In this document: positions 23,812 through 34,887 of the stretch, one piece after another
How the letters are laid out: each line of letters opens with the position of its first letter
How positions within the stretch are numbered: the stretch's first letter is position 1
Source of the DNA: Beverwykella pulmonaria
Lineage: Eukaryota > Ascomycota > Dothideomycetes > Pleosporales > Melanommataceae
Direction of reading: 5' to 3'
Assembly (NCBI GenBank): GCA_001599595.1
Contig: BCHH01000001.1
Location: 1,019,935 to 1,083,934 of the forward strand
DNA length: 64,000 nt
Translations under genes and position numbers: made by a program
Notes under the pieces: generated by a model
What the model saw: the letters and a program-made list of their open reading frames with translations, nothing else
The model's database searches: none
Told to the model about the DNA's origin: nothing

Positions 23812-25262
23812 GTTGGCGAGGACGGCTGTGGATACAGGAAGAGGGTTGCAATTAGGAATTGAAGTGGTCAGCCGTGGTAGGCAAGCTGTGATGTGGCGGA
23901 CACAGGTAATAAGTAGGACTCAGGCGGGAGTATTATAGAGCGTTGGGCAGCGCTATGCAACTAAGCTACAAAGGGTGGCTGTAAGCAATAAACGGTAATC
24001 CTAATATGCAAACGGGGGCGGCGCTCTCTTTATAACGATGTGGGCGTCTGTGTAAAATGGTCCCACAACAAATGCCGGGACGCATGACGGCAAGGGTGGG
24101 ATTGGGGACGCAGAGTTCAGAGGGCCAAGACTTGATGTCACGACAAAGGGCAGGCTGCCAATCAGCGGAAACCGCGTAGACATCCGCGCGACGCTGTCGT
24201 TGGGGCCTGGCGGGAGCAAGAGCAGCCCGCGAATTGCCCTTCCTGGCGGGGAGGGAGAGTTTGTGGTCGTCGGCATCTGAAGGCTAGGGCCAGGGCTAGG
24301 GCTCGGGCTAGGGCTGCCTTGTCGCTGGCGTGGGGTGTGCGACGGTGGCGGATCAGAGGCCCTCACCGCGATTTTGCCTCCCCGCACTCTGCGCGCATCC
24401 ATGTCAGTGTCAGGTACTGCTGCAAGTGCCAGGGACCAGCCCAACAACCGCTTGCCCTCCTACGTGTCGGAATGGGCAGCCGGCGCGCCGTGTGCTCCTT
24501 GGTGCAGCCTGCTTGCAGCATCCAGGAAGCGCTCGCAGCGCGCATTTGCGCTGCGCGACGGTTGAGGGCGCTCGGCGACGTCCAAGTTGCTGTTGGATAA
24601 TGGCGCGTGGGGGTTGGGCAGGAGAGCGAAAAGGAAAACGTCGTCGGACTTTGTCGTGGAAAGACGGCAACGTCTCGCCTGGAGCCGGCGTCCGGGCACA
24701 AGATCACAGAAGGTGGCAGCTAGAGATTTTGCGGCAGGCGAGGTACAAGCCAGCTCTAGACCAAAACGCTGCATCTGCATCTGTCTGCATCTGCATCCGC
24801 TCTTGTAACTCCTGCTCGCGTGCACTCGCCAGCTGTGTTGGCTGGCAGCTTCTGCCATGCGGAAGCCCATCTCCGTTTCCGCCTGATGGCCCGCAGGATG
24901 AGAACACGGTGAGGCCGGTCTGAGGCGGTCCTGTGACCTCGTAAGACCACGGATGACGTCGATTGATCAATGCGAGGCTGGAGAGTGCCGCTGTCTCTAT
25001 CCGGCGTCGACAATGCAGAACAGTGAAGAGTGCAGAACACACGATGCAGATGCGCGCAGAGCGCTGTGGTCGTGTAAGAGTGGGAGTTGGTAAGGCTGAG
25101 GACCCGTGATGAGGCTCAACTGCATTACCTAAGCGGCGCGCGGAGCTGGAGCTGCCACTGGCTCCTGCCTATTACGGGGTTGAGCATGCGCACGTCAGTC
25201 AAGCTTCAACCGCCCCGACACCTCCGCCAGCGGCATCGCACATCACCGCCGTCGCCGCCGCC
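23812..25262. other. Long divergent intergenic, gluconokinase / Vps26
   Basis: These 1451 bp separate two head-to-head starts. Several overlapping ORFs on both strands are present, but none has a family, and they conflict with each other. It contains the GGGCTA-type repeat listed separately and a CTGCAT repeat near 24770-24800. Confidence 0.45.
24282..24318. repeat. Degenerate GGGCTA hexamer repeat
   Basis: About six imperfect hexamers (GGCTAG, GGCCAG, GGCTAG, GGCTCG, GGCTAG, GGCTGC) lie in tandem. The unit resembles but does not match the fungal telomere unit TTAGGG. It is simple sequence, probably replication slippage. Confidence 0.7.
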
Positions 25263-26440
25263 ATGTCCTACTTCTTCTCCACCCCCGTCGACATCGACAT
25301 CGTGCTCGAAGACCTCGACGACCGCTCCGCCGTCGACGTGAAGCTCGACAAGAACCGCAAGGAGAAGGTGCCGCTCTATCTGGATGGCGAGTCGGTCAAG
25401 GGCGCCGTCACCATCAGGCCCAAGGATGGCAAGCGATTGGAGCACACGGGAATCAAGGTGCAGTTCATTGGAACAATTGGTACGTCGCATCCAAACCGCG
25501 CCGCGCGAGGTGGCAACAGGAGAGCTTCCCGTGCTAACACAGCCATGACTGCAGAGATGTTCTTCGACCGTGGGAACCATTATGAATTCCTCTCCCTAGG
25601 CCAGGAACTGGCCGCCCCCGGCGACCTACAGCACCCCCAAACCTTCGACTTCAACTTCAAGAACGTAGAGAAACAGTACGAGTCTTACAACGGCATCAAT
25701 GTCAAGCTGCGCTATTTCATTCGCGTCACAGTCTCTCGGCGGATGGCCGACGTAGTGAGGGAGAAAGATCTATGGGTGTACTCATACCGGATACCGCCAG
25801 AGACCAACGCCTCCATCAAGATGGATGTCGGTATTGAAGACTGTCTGCACATTGAATTCGAATACTCAAAATCCAAATACCACCTCAAGGATGTCATTGT
25901 CGGAAGAATATATTTCTTGTTGGTGCGGTTAAAAATCAAGCATATGGAACTCTCCATCATCCGCAGAGAAACAACAGGGGCAGCACCGAACCAGTATAAT
26001 GAGAGCGAGACCTTGGTTCGGTTCGAGATTATGGATGGCTCTCCTTCAAGAGGTACCATCCCACATGTTCATGTCCCTTTGCAGCCACTGACAGGGATCT
26101 AGGAGAAACAATTCCCATCAGGCTCTTCCTTGGAGGCTTCGACCTAACCCCCACGTTCCGCGAAGTCAACAAGAAGTACTCTACCCGCTACTACCTTAGT
26201 TTAGTCCTTATAGACGAAGGTAAGTAATCCCTCCGATACAAGGTACTCCGCACGGAAGCGTTCCAACGTTGCATGTCTCGGATGCTTCCCCGCCTTGCCA
26301 ATCAGTCGGAAACAAAGCTAATAGCCGCTGTTCTAGATGCGCGGCGGTACTTTAAACAATCCGAAATCGTGCTCTTCCGACAAGCCCCTGAGGGACTAAC
26401 GCTGGCCCAAGAGCAGAACAAGTTGATGGCTGCCTCGTGA
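25263..26440 (+). CDS. Retromer subunit Vps26
   Basis: Four exons (25263-25479, 25555-26052, 26103-26219, 26337-26440) give 311 residues, near the family length. All introns are phase 1, and junction codons restore conserved residues. The arrestin-like fold is clear from FFSTPVDIDI, YLDGESV, the FIGTIEMFFDRGNHYEFL junction, KYHLKDVIVGRIYFLLVRLKIKHMELSIIRRE and GETIPIRLFLGGFDLTPTF, ending RRYFKQSEIVLFRQAP. Vps26 sits in the retromer cargo-selective trimer with Vps35 and Vps29 on endosomes and recycles receptors to the Golgi. Confidence 0.96.
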
Positions 26441-28429
26441 AGCGAGCTGGTGAACTCATGTGCCACGATGCTTTTTGGAGCTTGAAACATGCAGCTGGGA
26501 TCCTTCCGCAAAGATCGCTAAGCCTTGCGTGCCCTGGGCTTCATTTCCATCATGCCACCCAAAGGCTCGCAGGTCCCAGCTGGGAGGATTTGCGTCATAC
26601 CTGTAATACGTGAGCGCGCGGAACCGGGACAAATGCCGCCCTTCACTTTATTGGCTTGTAATGTAGAAAGATACCACGTCATTATAGCCTTTTAAATTTT
26701 AGTTTGCATATCTCGTGAGCCTTCGGTTCGTTCAGGTTGTCTAGCAACTTCTCCACAGCCACGGAGATTCCAGACGTGGTAATTTTCCCCGACTGCGCCC
26801 CAGGTCCACTAATTTTCACGCTTGTTCAACAACCCCAGAGATTCTAGGTTCATCATCATTACTCGCGTGGTGCTGTGGCTTGTTGATTCTTAGCGTGCCT
26901 CAAAGAAAACCTGAGAATCCCGTCGCCGAACCCCGTCCACCGTCTCCCGTCGGCTTTTGAACATCGGCTTTTGTTCAGCAAGGAATGCACATTCGTTACA
27001 GCCAAGTCGGAAAGTGGGGAACGATGGATGTGGGAAAAACATCTCACGATTTTCCTTATATCCGTGTAGTCAATCAGTGTTGCAGGCTAGACTTGTGATG
27101 CCGCGCCTGAGAGATGTCCTGCATATTGTCACGTACGAGCAAATTTCGCAGTAGTTTTTCATCAAATCCGTCATTGGGTGCAATACTTCCTCCTAGGTAA
27201 AACATGCCGTGGCAAAGTACATGTTGGTTGTAGAAGAGGATGATCATGAAGGTCAACGGAGTTGTGTTGAATGGAAGTGAAGAGATCGAAAGTCTGAATA
27301 GAAAACGCCGTGGCGCCGCCTCCTCGGGCCCTTTTTTTTGGTTCTCGCCTGTCCATGCCAGACATTGGCGGCGTGACCGGCTGTTCGTTGGTAGTTTTCT
27401 GTTCGATCTATCAGTATGCATAACGGGAGCTCACTTTTGGTGAAGATTTTTCGAAATGCGTACTTGCAATGGCCTCGCAACTTGCGTTCACAGTCGAAAC
27501 CACTGTAACACTAGTGAGCTGTCATACTCGTTAAACCCGATTGAAGGAGAACTTTCTTACATCATGCGGGGTCCTTACAATGTCTTCCTTGCTCAAAGTC
27601 TATATTGGCCGAAGTGTCCAGGTTGCCCTTTTTCGCGGTCAAGCCGTGTCCACTGTATAGCAAGTCATTGCTACAATACTCGTCGATGGCACGTTCTGCT
27701 TCTTCTTTCATAAATCCTGAAACTGCACCTTTGGCGATGCTACATTCTATCTAGTATTCATAGCCAGGCCACAGGATAGACCTAACATGCTCACAGACGG
27801 TTTTACAATTCTATAGACATTGACACCGTAGTATGAACTACATATCCTAAACTGATGCGTCTCCAGGGTATTCAACGAGATGGTTCGCAAGATGCGCATC
27901 GAACAAGTAATAGGAAGTGGGTCTTTTCGTTCTTTCTCAATTAATTTAGTCGTATTGTTCTGTTTTCATCGGTTATATTGTATTCCTGTCTTTGTACGTC
28001 TCTGGGGATCCAGTTTTCTCAATGTTAGCAGTGATTTTGTCTGGATCGGATCACTTTATAATTTAAGCCATTTTCTTGGCAAGGCATTTTCCGCTTCATC
28101 CTTCCCTTGTCCTGAAGCCACTCGTTCTAAAAAGGCATTGAGACACAATAGTTGGTCAAAAGGTTCTGAGGTGGGGTGTTGTTTCCATCCACCTTTTTTG
28201 CTTGCAGTGAACCGGGTAAATATCAACACCGAGCCCTCCTTAACCCATTGTGAGAGCAGTACTAGCAGGGAACAGAACGAAGGAATGGATCAGAAGTAAA
28301 CAGGCTTGATTCATCAGAGTCGAGACGAATCCTTGAGGATACTCAGAGGATTCGGAGAAACTATATAAATGATGTGTCACGTGACCCGTAGATACACGGC
28401 CCGATAGGCCCGCCGGGAAACAGAAGTAT
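26441..28429. other. Gene-poor stretch downstream of Vps26
   Basis: I found no family match, and ORFs are short and overlapping. A perfect ten-base palindrome GTCACGTGAC lies at 28376-28385. The region is AT-richer than the gene-dense parts and leads into the F-box relic. Confidence 0.4.
28376..28385. promoter_or_regulatory. GTCACGTGAC palindrome (E-box type)
   Basis: A perfect ten-base palindrome with a CACGTG core is seen directly. It is the binding-site type of Cbf1-like bHLH factors. It is not near an intact start codon, so its activity is unknown. Confidence 0.4.
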
Positions 28430-29670
28430 CCCTCACACCCATCCATAGGACTGATAGTCGCAGCAGTTATCTCGGAAGGCTATGCTGACCAGATTCAAGA
28501 GAATAACCTGGGATAACCGAGGCACGCTGCTACATACCCAGCGCAGTAGAGCAAAGGGTGGTATCTCAAGCGTTTGCAGCGTAGCGAAAGTCTTTAGTAA
28601 ACGGATGCCCCTAAGCCAGGATTGGTTGTACATGTCATAATTCGAAATGATGTCCCCCAAGCCTGAGTGCTTATATTGAGACGAGTGATGATGCAACCGA
28701 CTAACATGAGACTAGAGTCAGTTCGAGGAGGTTTATCCCAGTGCTTTCGGGATCCGAGAGATCGAGTTCCAGGATCTCAAGATTTGGTGTGCGAGAGAAG
28801 ACATCTCTTAGCAAGAGCATTCCCTTGCCAGTTCTATTAGACAATTATAGTCTCTTGCTTGAGCGGAATGTTTCTCTTGGCGTTCTGTAGAGATGAAATA
28901 GAGAAAAAGAGCAGAAATATTTGAAGGTGAAGATGACGCAATACTAGTCGCGTGGAGCGAGCGTTCTCTACAGCATATCGTTCAGGTGGGAAAGCGCCTA
29001 TGTTTACAGACACAATCATCCTCAACATTGGGGCGAAGCGAGAGGCGAAGAGAGTAGTGGACCAAATATGTGGAAGTAAGTCTCTTCTTCACCAACTTGA
29101 TTCCCAATGAAAGAAATTTGATTTCTGAACACACTGCAAGAATTGCAGTGATGATGGCACCAAGAGAGTTGGTTGTGAGAGCTTTACCAAACATCTCCCT
29201 CGTTTCTGACTATGTATCGCGGGCTGATTTGAAAATATCTGCATCTGTTCCATATAGCTCATGCGGCTACATTTCGAAACAGAAGGCGCAGGCTTCATAG
29301 CCGGCAGCCCGAAGATCAAATGAGGGGACCTATCTCTTGTAGTCTGGTTGTTCCCTTAGTACCTTGTATTTTAGCTTCTCTAGGATTGTTTGAAGCATAT
29401 TATTCTGTGGCTGTACCATGTAATGACAGTGCTAGGATCCTGCTCTGTTGTCCCAGCCTATATCATGGTGATGTTTCGGTAAAGGGCGTTGAGGGTCCTC
29501 CGACGGATAAGATTGCAAGTCATTGAAAGATGAGAGGTTTTCGGAGTCATGTACGAGGTGATCTCGTTTATCATCTCCTGAGGTAGGGTGGAAAAAGTTG
29601 AAATTATATTGATATTGCAGGAATTAGCAGACCTGAGTGATTTGGGGCTGATGCATTGAAATTGACGCAT
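28430..29670 (-). pseudogene. Decayed F-box protein gene
   Basis: Read on the minus strand, fragments of one fungal F-box family protein appear in the right order but in different frames. An F-box (STLPQEMINEITSYM with TCNLIRRRTLNALYRNI) lies at 29600-29460. A mid-part (ALTTNSLGAIITAILAV with EIKFLSLGIKLV) lies at 29194-29080. A C-terminal block (LRGIRLLKTFATLQTLEIPP, then VPRLSQV and SIAFRDNCCDYQSYGW) lies at 28620-28440. Stops and frameshifts separate them, and no set of short introns I tried joins all parts. F-box families of this kind expand and decay often in filamentous ascomycetes. The family is recognisable; that it is dead is inference from the broken frame. Confidence 0.65.
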
Positions 29671-30624
29671 CGAGGCTGATGAGTCAACTAGATGGAGTGA
29701 TAAAAATATGTGGAGAAGTTGTTTGCAAGGTTAATCGACGAACAGAAAAAAAAGTATTGATGTATCTCCTCACTTTGTCAAACCCTCTTTTATTTAGCTT
29801 ATTCCACTTCGCTGCACGATGCAATACCACATTCGACGTAGCACTGAGCACGATAAGGTAGAATAACCTTATCGCCTTCATACAAATGTATCAGCTATCC
29901 AAAAATATATGTGAGCCTCTTACGTGAGGGAGTGGAGCAGTCTCTCTATATGTGGCTCATAGACCTGATTCATTGCCACCGAGAAGCGCTAATTTTCTTC
30001 TAGGCTCTAATTGAAGATATTTCCGATCAAAACTTCGTTTTGCGGAATCGTTACTTCGCCACTCGAAGAAGGTGATTATCTTCTTAATCCCGGCCGCGGA
30101 TCCTCAAAACACCATGAAAAGACGAAATTTTGGAATTCAGTCAATGGCCATGATGTTTTAAAAGGCATCTTATGCCTGCGACTTGTTATTCGTAAATAAT
30201 GGAGGATTGAAAGGACTTGGGTTTTGGCGGGCTGGTGTTGAATAAACTGTCGGCAAGTGGGCCCGGGAATCGTGTTAGTTCCCGTACCCACCCGTATTCC
30301 ATCCTCCAACGTCATTGCCAACCTCGAACATCAATTCAACTATCGTCGTTATAAATACAATTTATCTGGTGTCAGCTAGGGGCAAAGTCTCCCAAATGTG
30401 GTATATTTAGTGATCATGAAAACCTTTTCACATTAGCATGCCGAATGCGGCATCGTCTGCCGAGCCGCGGCCGATTCCGTTGTGTAACGTGACATCAAGT
30501 CTCCTGCAACACATCTTGTCAGCACATATTAGTATCACTGTCCTTCTACCCCTCTCGCTTGCAACTATCATCACTAGACACTACTTCTCTGACTATAAGA
30601 ACAATCTCGAAGGCTAATACCTGA
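29671..30624. other. Promoter region of the TDT transporter
   Basis: AT-rich intergenic sequence with no supported ORF. The last 150 bp before 30625 are C/T-rich, typical of a fungal core promoter or 5' UTR. Confidence 0.4.
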
Positions 30625-32033
30625 ATGGCACTACATCAGCCTACTTCACATTCATCGCTTGACTTGAATTTTCCCCAATCAGAAGAATTAAAAGATCTCA
30701 GGCCAATGTCGAGTTCTTCCAGTTTCGGCGACCTGCGTGAATATGCTGGTCGGCCTAATTCTCAAAACATTCCTTCTATATACAATGCACCTGCATCTTC
30801 TTCCGACACGGATGTGGAAAGAAGTAATGATGACGTGGACGAGAAGCATCCCGTCGGATTGCGACAACGAATCAAGCACTTCACATGGGCGCAATTCACA
30901 TGCACGATGAGCACGGGTGGACTGGCGCTTGCTCTCGCCGAGACACCACATAGATTCAACGGTAAGCTAGAGGGATGCTCAGGCATTCAAGTATGGACTA
31001 GCCCGCTTATTTGAACTCTACTAATGGTCGCTTAGGACTCTACACAATAGGCGTTATAGTCTTTATTCTAAGCGTTGTACTCTTTCTCCTCTTCAGCACA
31101 CTCATGGCTATCCGAATGATCATTGAGCCCCAACATTTCTTCAAATCATTCTTCCATCAGCCTGAGGGCTTCTTCTTCGCATCATTGTGGCTTAGCATAG
31201 CTGTTATGATTGGCAATATCCAGCAATATGGCATCACCATAGGCGACCACGAAAGGCCGTGGCTCATAACTACAATACGAGTACTATACTGGATGTATGC
31301 CGGAGTATCCTTAGTGAACTCTATCCAACAGTATTGGATGTTTATCCAAAGGCTACCTTCGAGACCAGCCGCCATGAGCCCGGCGTGGTTTCTACCAGGC
31401 TACTCAGCTATGCTGACTGGAACTGTCGCATCCCTGATAGCCGGATACCAACCCCCAGAACACCGAATGGCCATCATTGTCTCTGGCTGTGCGTACCAAG
31501 GGTTCGGCTGGCTCATCTCCTGCGTCTTCATCGCAATGTACATTAAACAGCTCACAGAGAAAGGCCTGCCTAATAAAGACCTTCGACCTGCGATGTTTAT
31601 TCCCGTCGGGTCGGCCGCCTTCACAATAATAGCTCTGATTGGGCAATCACGCGCTATACCACGAGACTACGGCTACTTCGCCGCGCATCCCTCCGCGGCC
31701 GACACTCTCCAGACAGTGGCGCTATTCGTCGGCATCTTCCTTTGGATCTTCTCGTTCTGGCTGTTCAGTATTGCAGTACTAGCTATTCTTTCGGGAATAC
31801 CAGACATGGGTTTTACGTTGAGTTGGTGGGCCTTTGTATTCCCGAATGTGGGGTTTACGATTGCGACGATTGCGATTGGCAAGGAGTTGGAGTGTGAGGG
31901 GATATTATGGGTGGGGAGTGCGATGACGATTTGTTTGACGTTGATATGGCTGTTTTGTGTAGCTGCCTGTGTGAGGGCGATTGTGATGAGGAGAATCATG
32001 TGGCCGGGAAGGGACGAGGACAAAGATATGTAA
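30625..32033 (+). CDS. C4-dicarboxylate / malic acid transporter, TDT family
   Basis: Two exons (30625-30961, 31036-32033) give 444 residues. A cytosolic Ser/Asp-rich leader of about 85 residues precedes the first membrane segment. The opening RIKHFTWAQFTCTMSTGG and TPHRFNGLYTIG are the signature of the tellurite-resistance/dicarboxylate transporter family (Mae1 of fission yeast, Ssu1 of budding yeast). About ten hydrophobic segments follow. The TPHRF motif and the WLSIAVMIGNIQQYG region match the malate branch better than the sulfite-efflux branch. The expected role is proton-linked uptake or export of malate-type acids at the plasma membrane. Substrate is inferred from family only. The gene stands alone, with no malic enzyme or fumarase nearby. 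Confidence 0.92.
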
Positions 32034-33408
32034 GAAGAGCAGTGATTAGAGTATAGATATAGACGGGGCCTCAACATAGAGTGTATTCTAGTAGCTAATA
32101 TTTATTCTACCTTCACCTCCAATTGCCCCCACAAAGGAGAAACAGGAGAGTTTGCAAACTTCCTTGTCCCATGAAACCCTAGAATCTAGACTAGTGTTGT
32201 TTTGCTAGACCATAGATCTCGCGTGCTGCTTGTTACTTGCTTTTACAGGTACATGCTGCAATATTCAACCTATCTTGATCGATGCCAAGGTAGAACAGTC
32301 CTTCAATCCCAGACTGCATCACACACCAGAGGCGTCCTATCAGCCTCAACCCCAGCGTCCTGGGCAACGGATCTCCGGCATGCCGCTTACAACCAACTCT
32401 TTGCTTTTTCGCTCCGATTGATAAAGGACGTGTGTAAAAGCTGGCGGCATCAGCGGTGAACAGCCATGAACCCGGCAGTTTGGTACTGCACGTGGTTACA
32501 TTTACCTTGGCACTAAGCAACCCCGCTTCAGCCCGGCTAAAGCCAAGTAGCGCGGGTTGTAGCTCGAGAACGGAACGGGACGGGCCAAGAAACGCCCTCG
32601 GAGAGAACTGCCCCGTCGAACCTGTAGAATCATTCACCACGGTTCTTATCATGAGGTGAGCAGTCTGCCATCCATACATCCTGTAGAATCACGAGCTCTG
32701 GTCGCTTTCTCGGCTCCTCATTCATCTAATCCACCCCAATACCCAGAACAGTGACTCATTGAAGGAGGACAACCAGAGATATCGCTTCAACAATCAGACC
32801 GACAGAAGCTCTCTGACTGTGTGCCATTAAGCTTCGTGAACATGTGCCCGAGAGAGGCGGCCAACGACGGTCTTCGGTAACTAGCTCAAGTCCCGGGCAC
32901 GAATCCAGTCTCGCGGTACTGCTAGCTTTTCCCTTTTCGTCTCCCCACACATGGGCTTCTGATGTCTCGAACTACTCCCTGGTCTCTTGGCAGAGAAACC
33001 TTCTCATGCTAACGGTTCAAATTACTTTTCCCCGGTTTGTTGTGATGTGACAGGTTGGTTTCCCTCTCGTATGCAGTCTTGGATGCTGCTCTTGCTTTGC
33101 CACTTCTTGGGCCCTCCTTAGCTCGTCTTGACTGCCGTTGGCGTGGGGAAGCGAGCTTCGGCAGAGCAGCTACATGCACGCGAGGTAGAGGAAGGCACGA
33201 TCAGTGTGCAAGCATAGGAATGGAGAAGAGCTGTCCAATGCTCTGGGATATATAGTACAGCAGGGCCTGGGGAGTGCATACCCCGCTCCTTCCTCACTTG
33301 GTTCCCATTGCACAGGAAGCAGACCGCTGTCAAACCTTGCTGCTTTCAATCTCCAGTCCGTTTGAGCCTCTTCGTTGTTTCAATTAAACTGTGGTCATAG
33401 CTATCACC
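32034..33408. other. Intergenic between TDT transporter and dehydrogenase
   Basis: Contains the 3' flank of the transporter and the promoter of the dehydrogenase (a TATA-like GGATATATAGTA lies near 33245-33256). The small ORFs have no resemblance to known proteins. Confidence 0.4.
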
Positions 33409-34887
33409 ATGCTCAACCAACTCCTCTTCACCATTGCGGCCCTCCAAGCTCGTGCCAGTGCGCAGAGCTGCCCCTCCCTCACTGCTACTTACCCAGCTCC
33501 GTCGGTAGCGGCAGGTTATGAAGCTCGTCTCATTGCCCAGGGCCTGCAGAAGCCGAGAGGCATCGTCTTCGACAACAAGAATAATCTCCTTGTGATAGAG
33601 AGGGGTGTGGGTATCACCTCCTTCCAAGTTGAGAGCTCCGACTCTTGTGTTAGTTTGAAGAACAAGAAGACCGTTGTTGGCGATGGAACAGTCAGTTCAC
33701 TCATTCGGGTCAGATATGGAGTGATACTTACATACTTCAACAGCTCAACCATGGCATCGAGCTTTCGGATGACAGCAAGAATCTCTATGCATCGAGCCTC
33801 GAGTCTGTCCTCAAATACGCCTACGACCCGAACGCCCAGTCCGTCAGCGGCCCTGCCGACATCATCGTCAACCAGCTCACTACCCAGGGCACTGTGACCC
33901 GGACGCTCCTCCTCGCGCGCAAAGCCGGCAACAAGCTCCTTGTCTCCCGAGGTGGCGACGAGAACATCGACCTCAGCACTGTCGACATAAACGGCGGGGA
34001 ATCACAAATCCGCATCTTCGATCCGACCAAGAAAAATGTCGCATACACTCAAGGAACAACCCTAGGCTGGGGTCTTCGCAACGCCGTGGGTGTAGCCGAG
34101 AATCCCCTTGATGGCGGGATTTGGAGTGCGGAAAATAACGCCGATAACATCGAGCGGGACGGTTTCGAAATCCACGAGAACAATCCTGCTGAGGAGCTGA
34201 ACTACCACGGCAAGCTAAGCGATACCAACAACCCTATGTTCAATAAGAACTATGGATATCCTCTCTGCTACGGAGCCTGGAATGTGTCCGACATCCCTTC
34301 AGCAGGTACCTTGCAAGTCGGCCAGCAATTTGCGATTACTGGTGAGAATTCTACGAACCAGGATGCTTTCTGCAAGAGCGATCGTCAGGCTCCTCGATTG
34401 GTCTTCCAGCCGCATACTTCTCCTCTTGATATCAAGTTCGACGGCAAGGGCCAGAACCTCTACATCTCTCTACACGGAAGCTGGTAACCATGCACTTTTT
34501 CCCTTATGGAGTGCTCATTACTAACATCCCCCAAGGAATAAGCAAGACCCTGTCGGATACTCTGTTTCTGTTATCAAGTTCGGGTCAGACGGCCAACCCG
34601 TGGAAGCCTCAACGAGCACCAACGCACTCACCCCGATCCTCTCCAACAGCAACACCACTGGGTGCCCTGGCTTTTGCTTCCGCCCTGCTGGTCTCGCTTG
34701 GGATAGGAGCGGACGGCTTTACATGACCAGTGATAGCACCGGTGAGATTTACGTCATCACGAAGTCTGGCGGCAAGGTTTTGGACGAGTCAAGACCAGCC
34801 GCGAGCGGAGCTTCGGCTTTATCCAACTACAGCGCTGCTGGCTTGCTCGTGACGGCTGTTGCTTCAGTATTTGCGTACTTCTTGTAA
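33409..34887 (+). CDS. Secreted, anchored PQQ-type sugar dehydrogenase (sorbosone/AA12-like)
   Basis: Three exons (33409-33690, 33744-34483, 34536-34887) give 457 residues. The second intron has a textbook TACTAAC branch site. The signal peptide is residues 1-18, followed by the mature start QSCPSL. The six-bladed propeller fold of glucose/sorbosone dehydrogenases is seen in LQKPRGIVFD, GTLNHGIELSDDSKNLYASS, LLVSRGGDENID, GWGLRNAVGV, LNYHGKL and GYPLCYGAWN. Blade-end motifs GCPGFCFRPAGLAWD and GEIYVI follow. Fungal members include the AA12 pyranose dehydrogenase group that uses PQQ. The last about 25 residues after ESRPAASG are hydrophobic with a small-residue site before them, suggesting a GPI signal or C-terminal anchor. 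Likely extracellular oxidation of sugars at the cell surface; substrate and cofactor are not proven by sequence. Confidence 0.88.
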
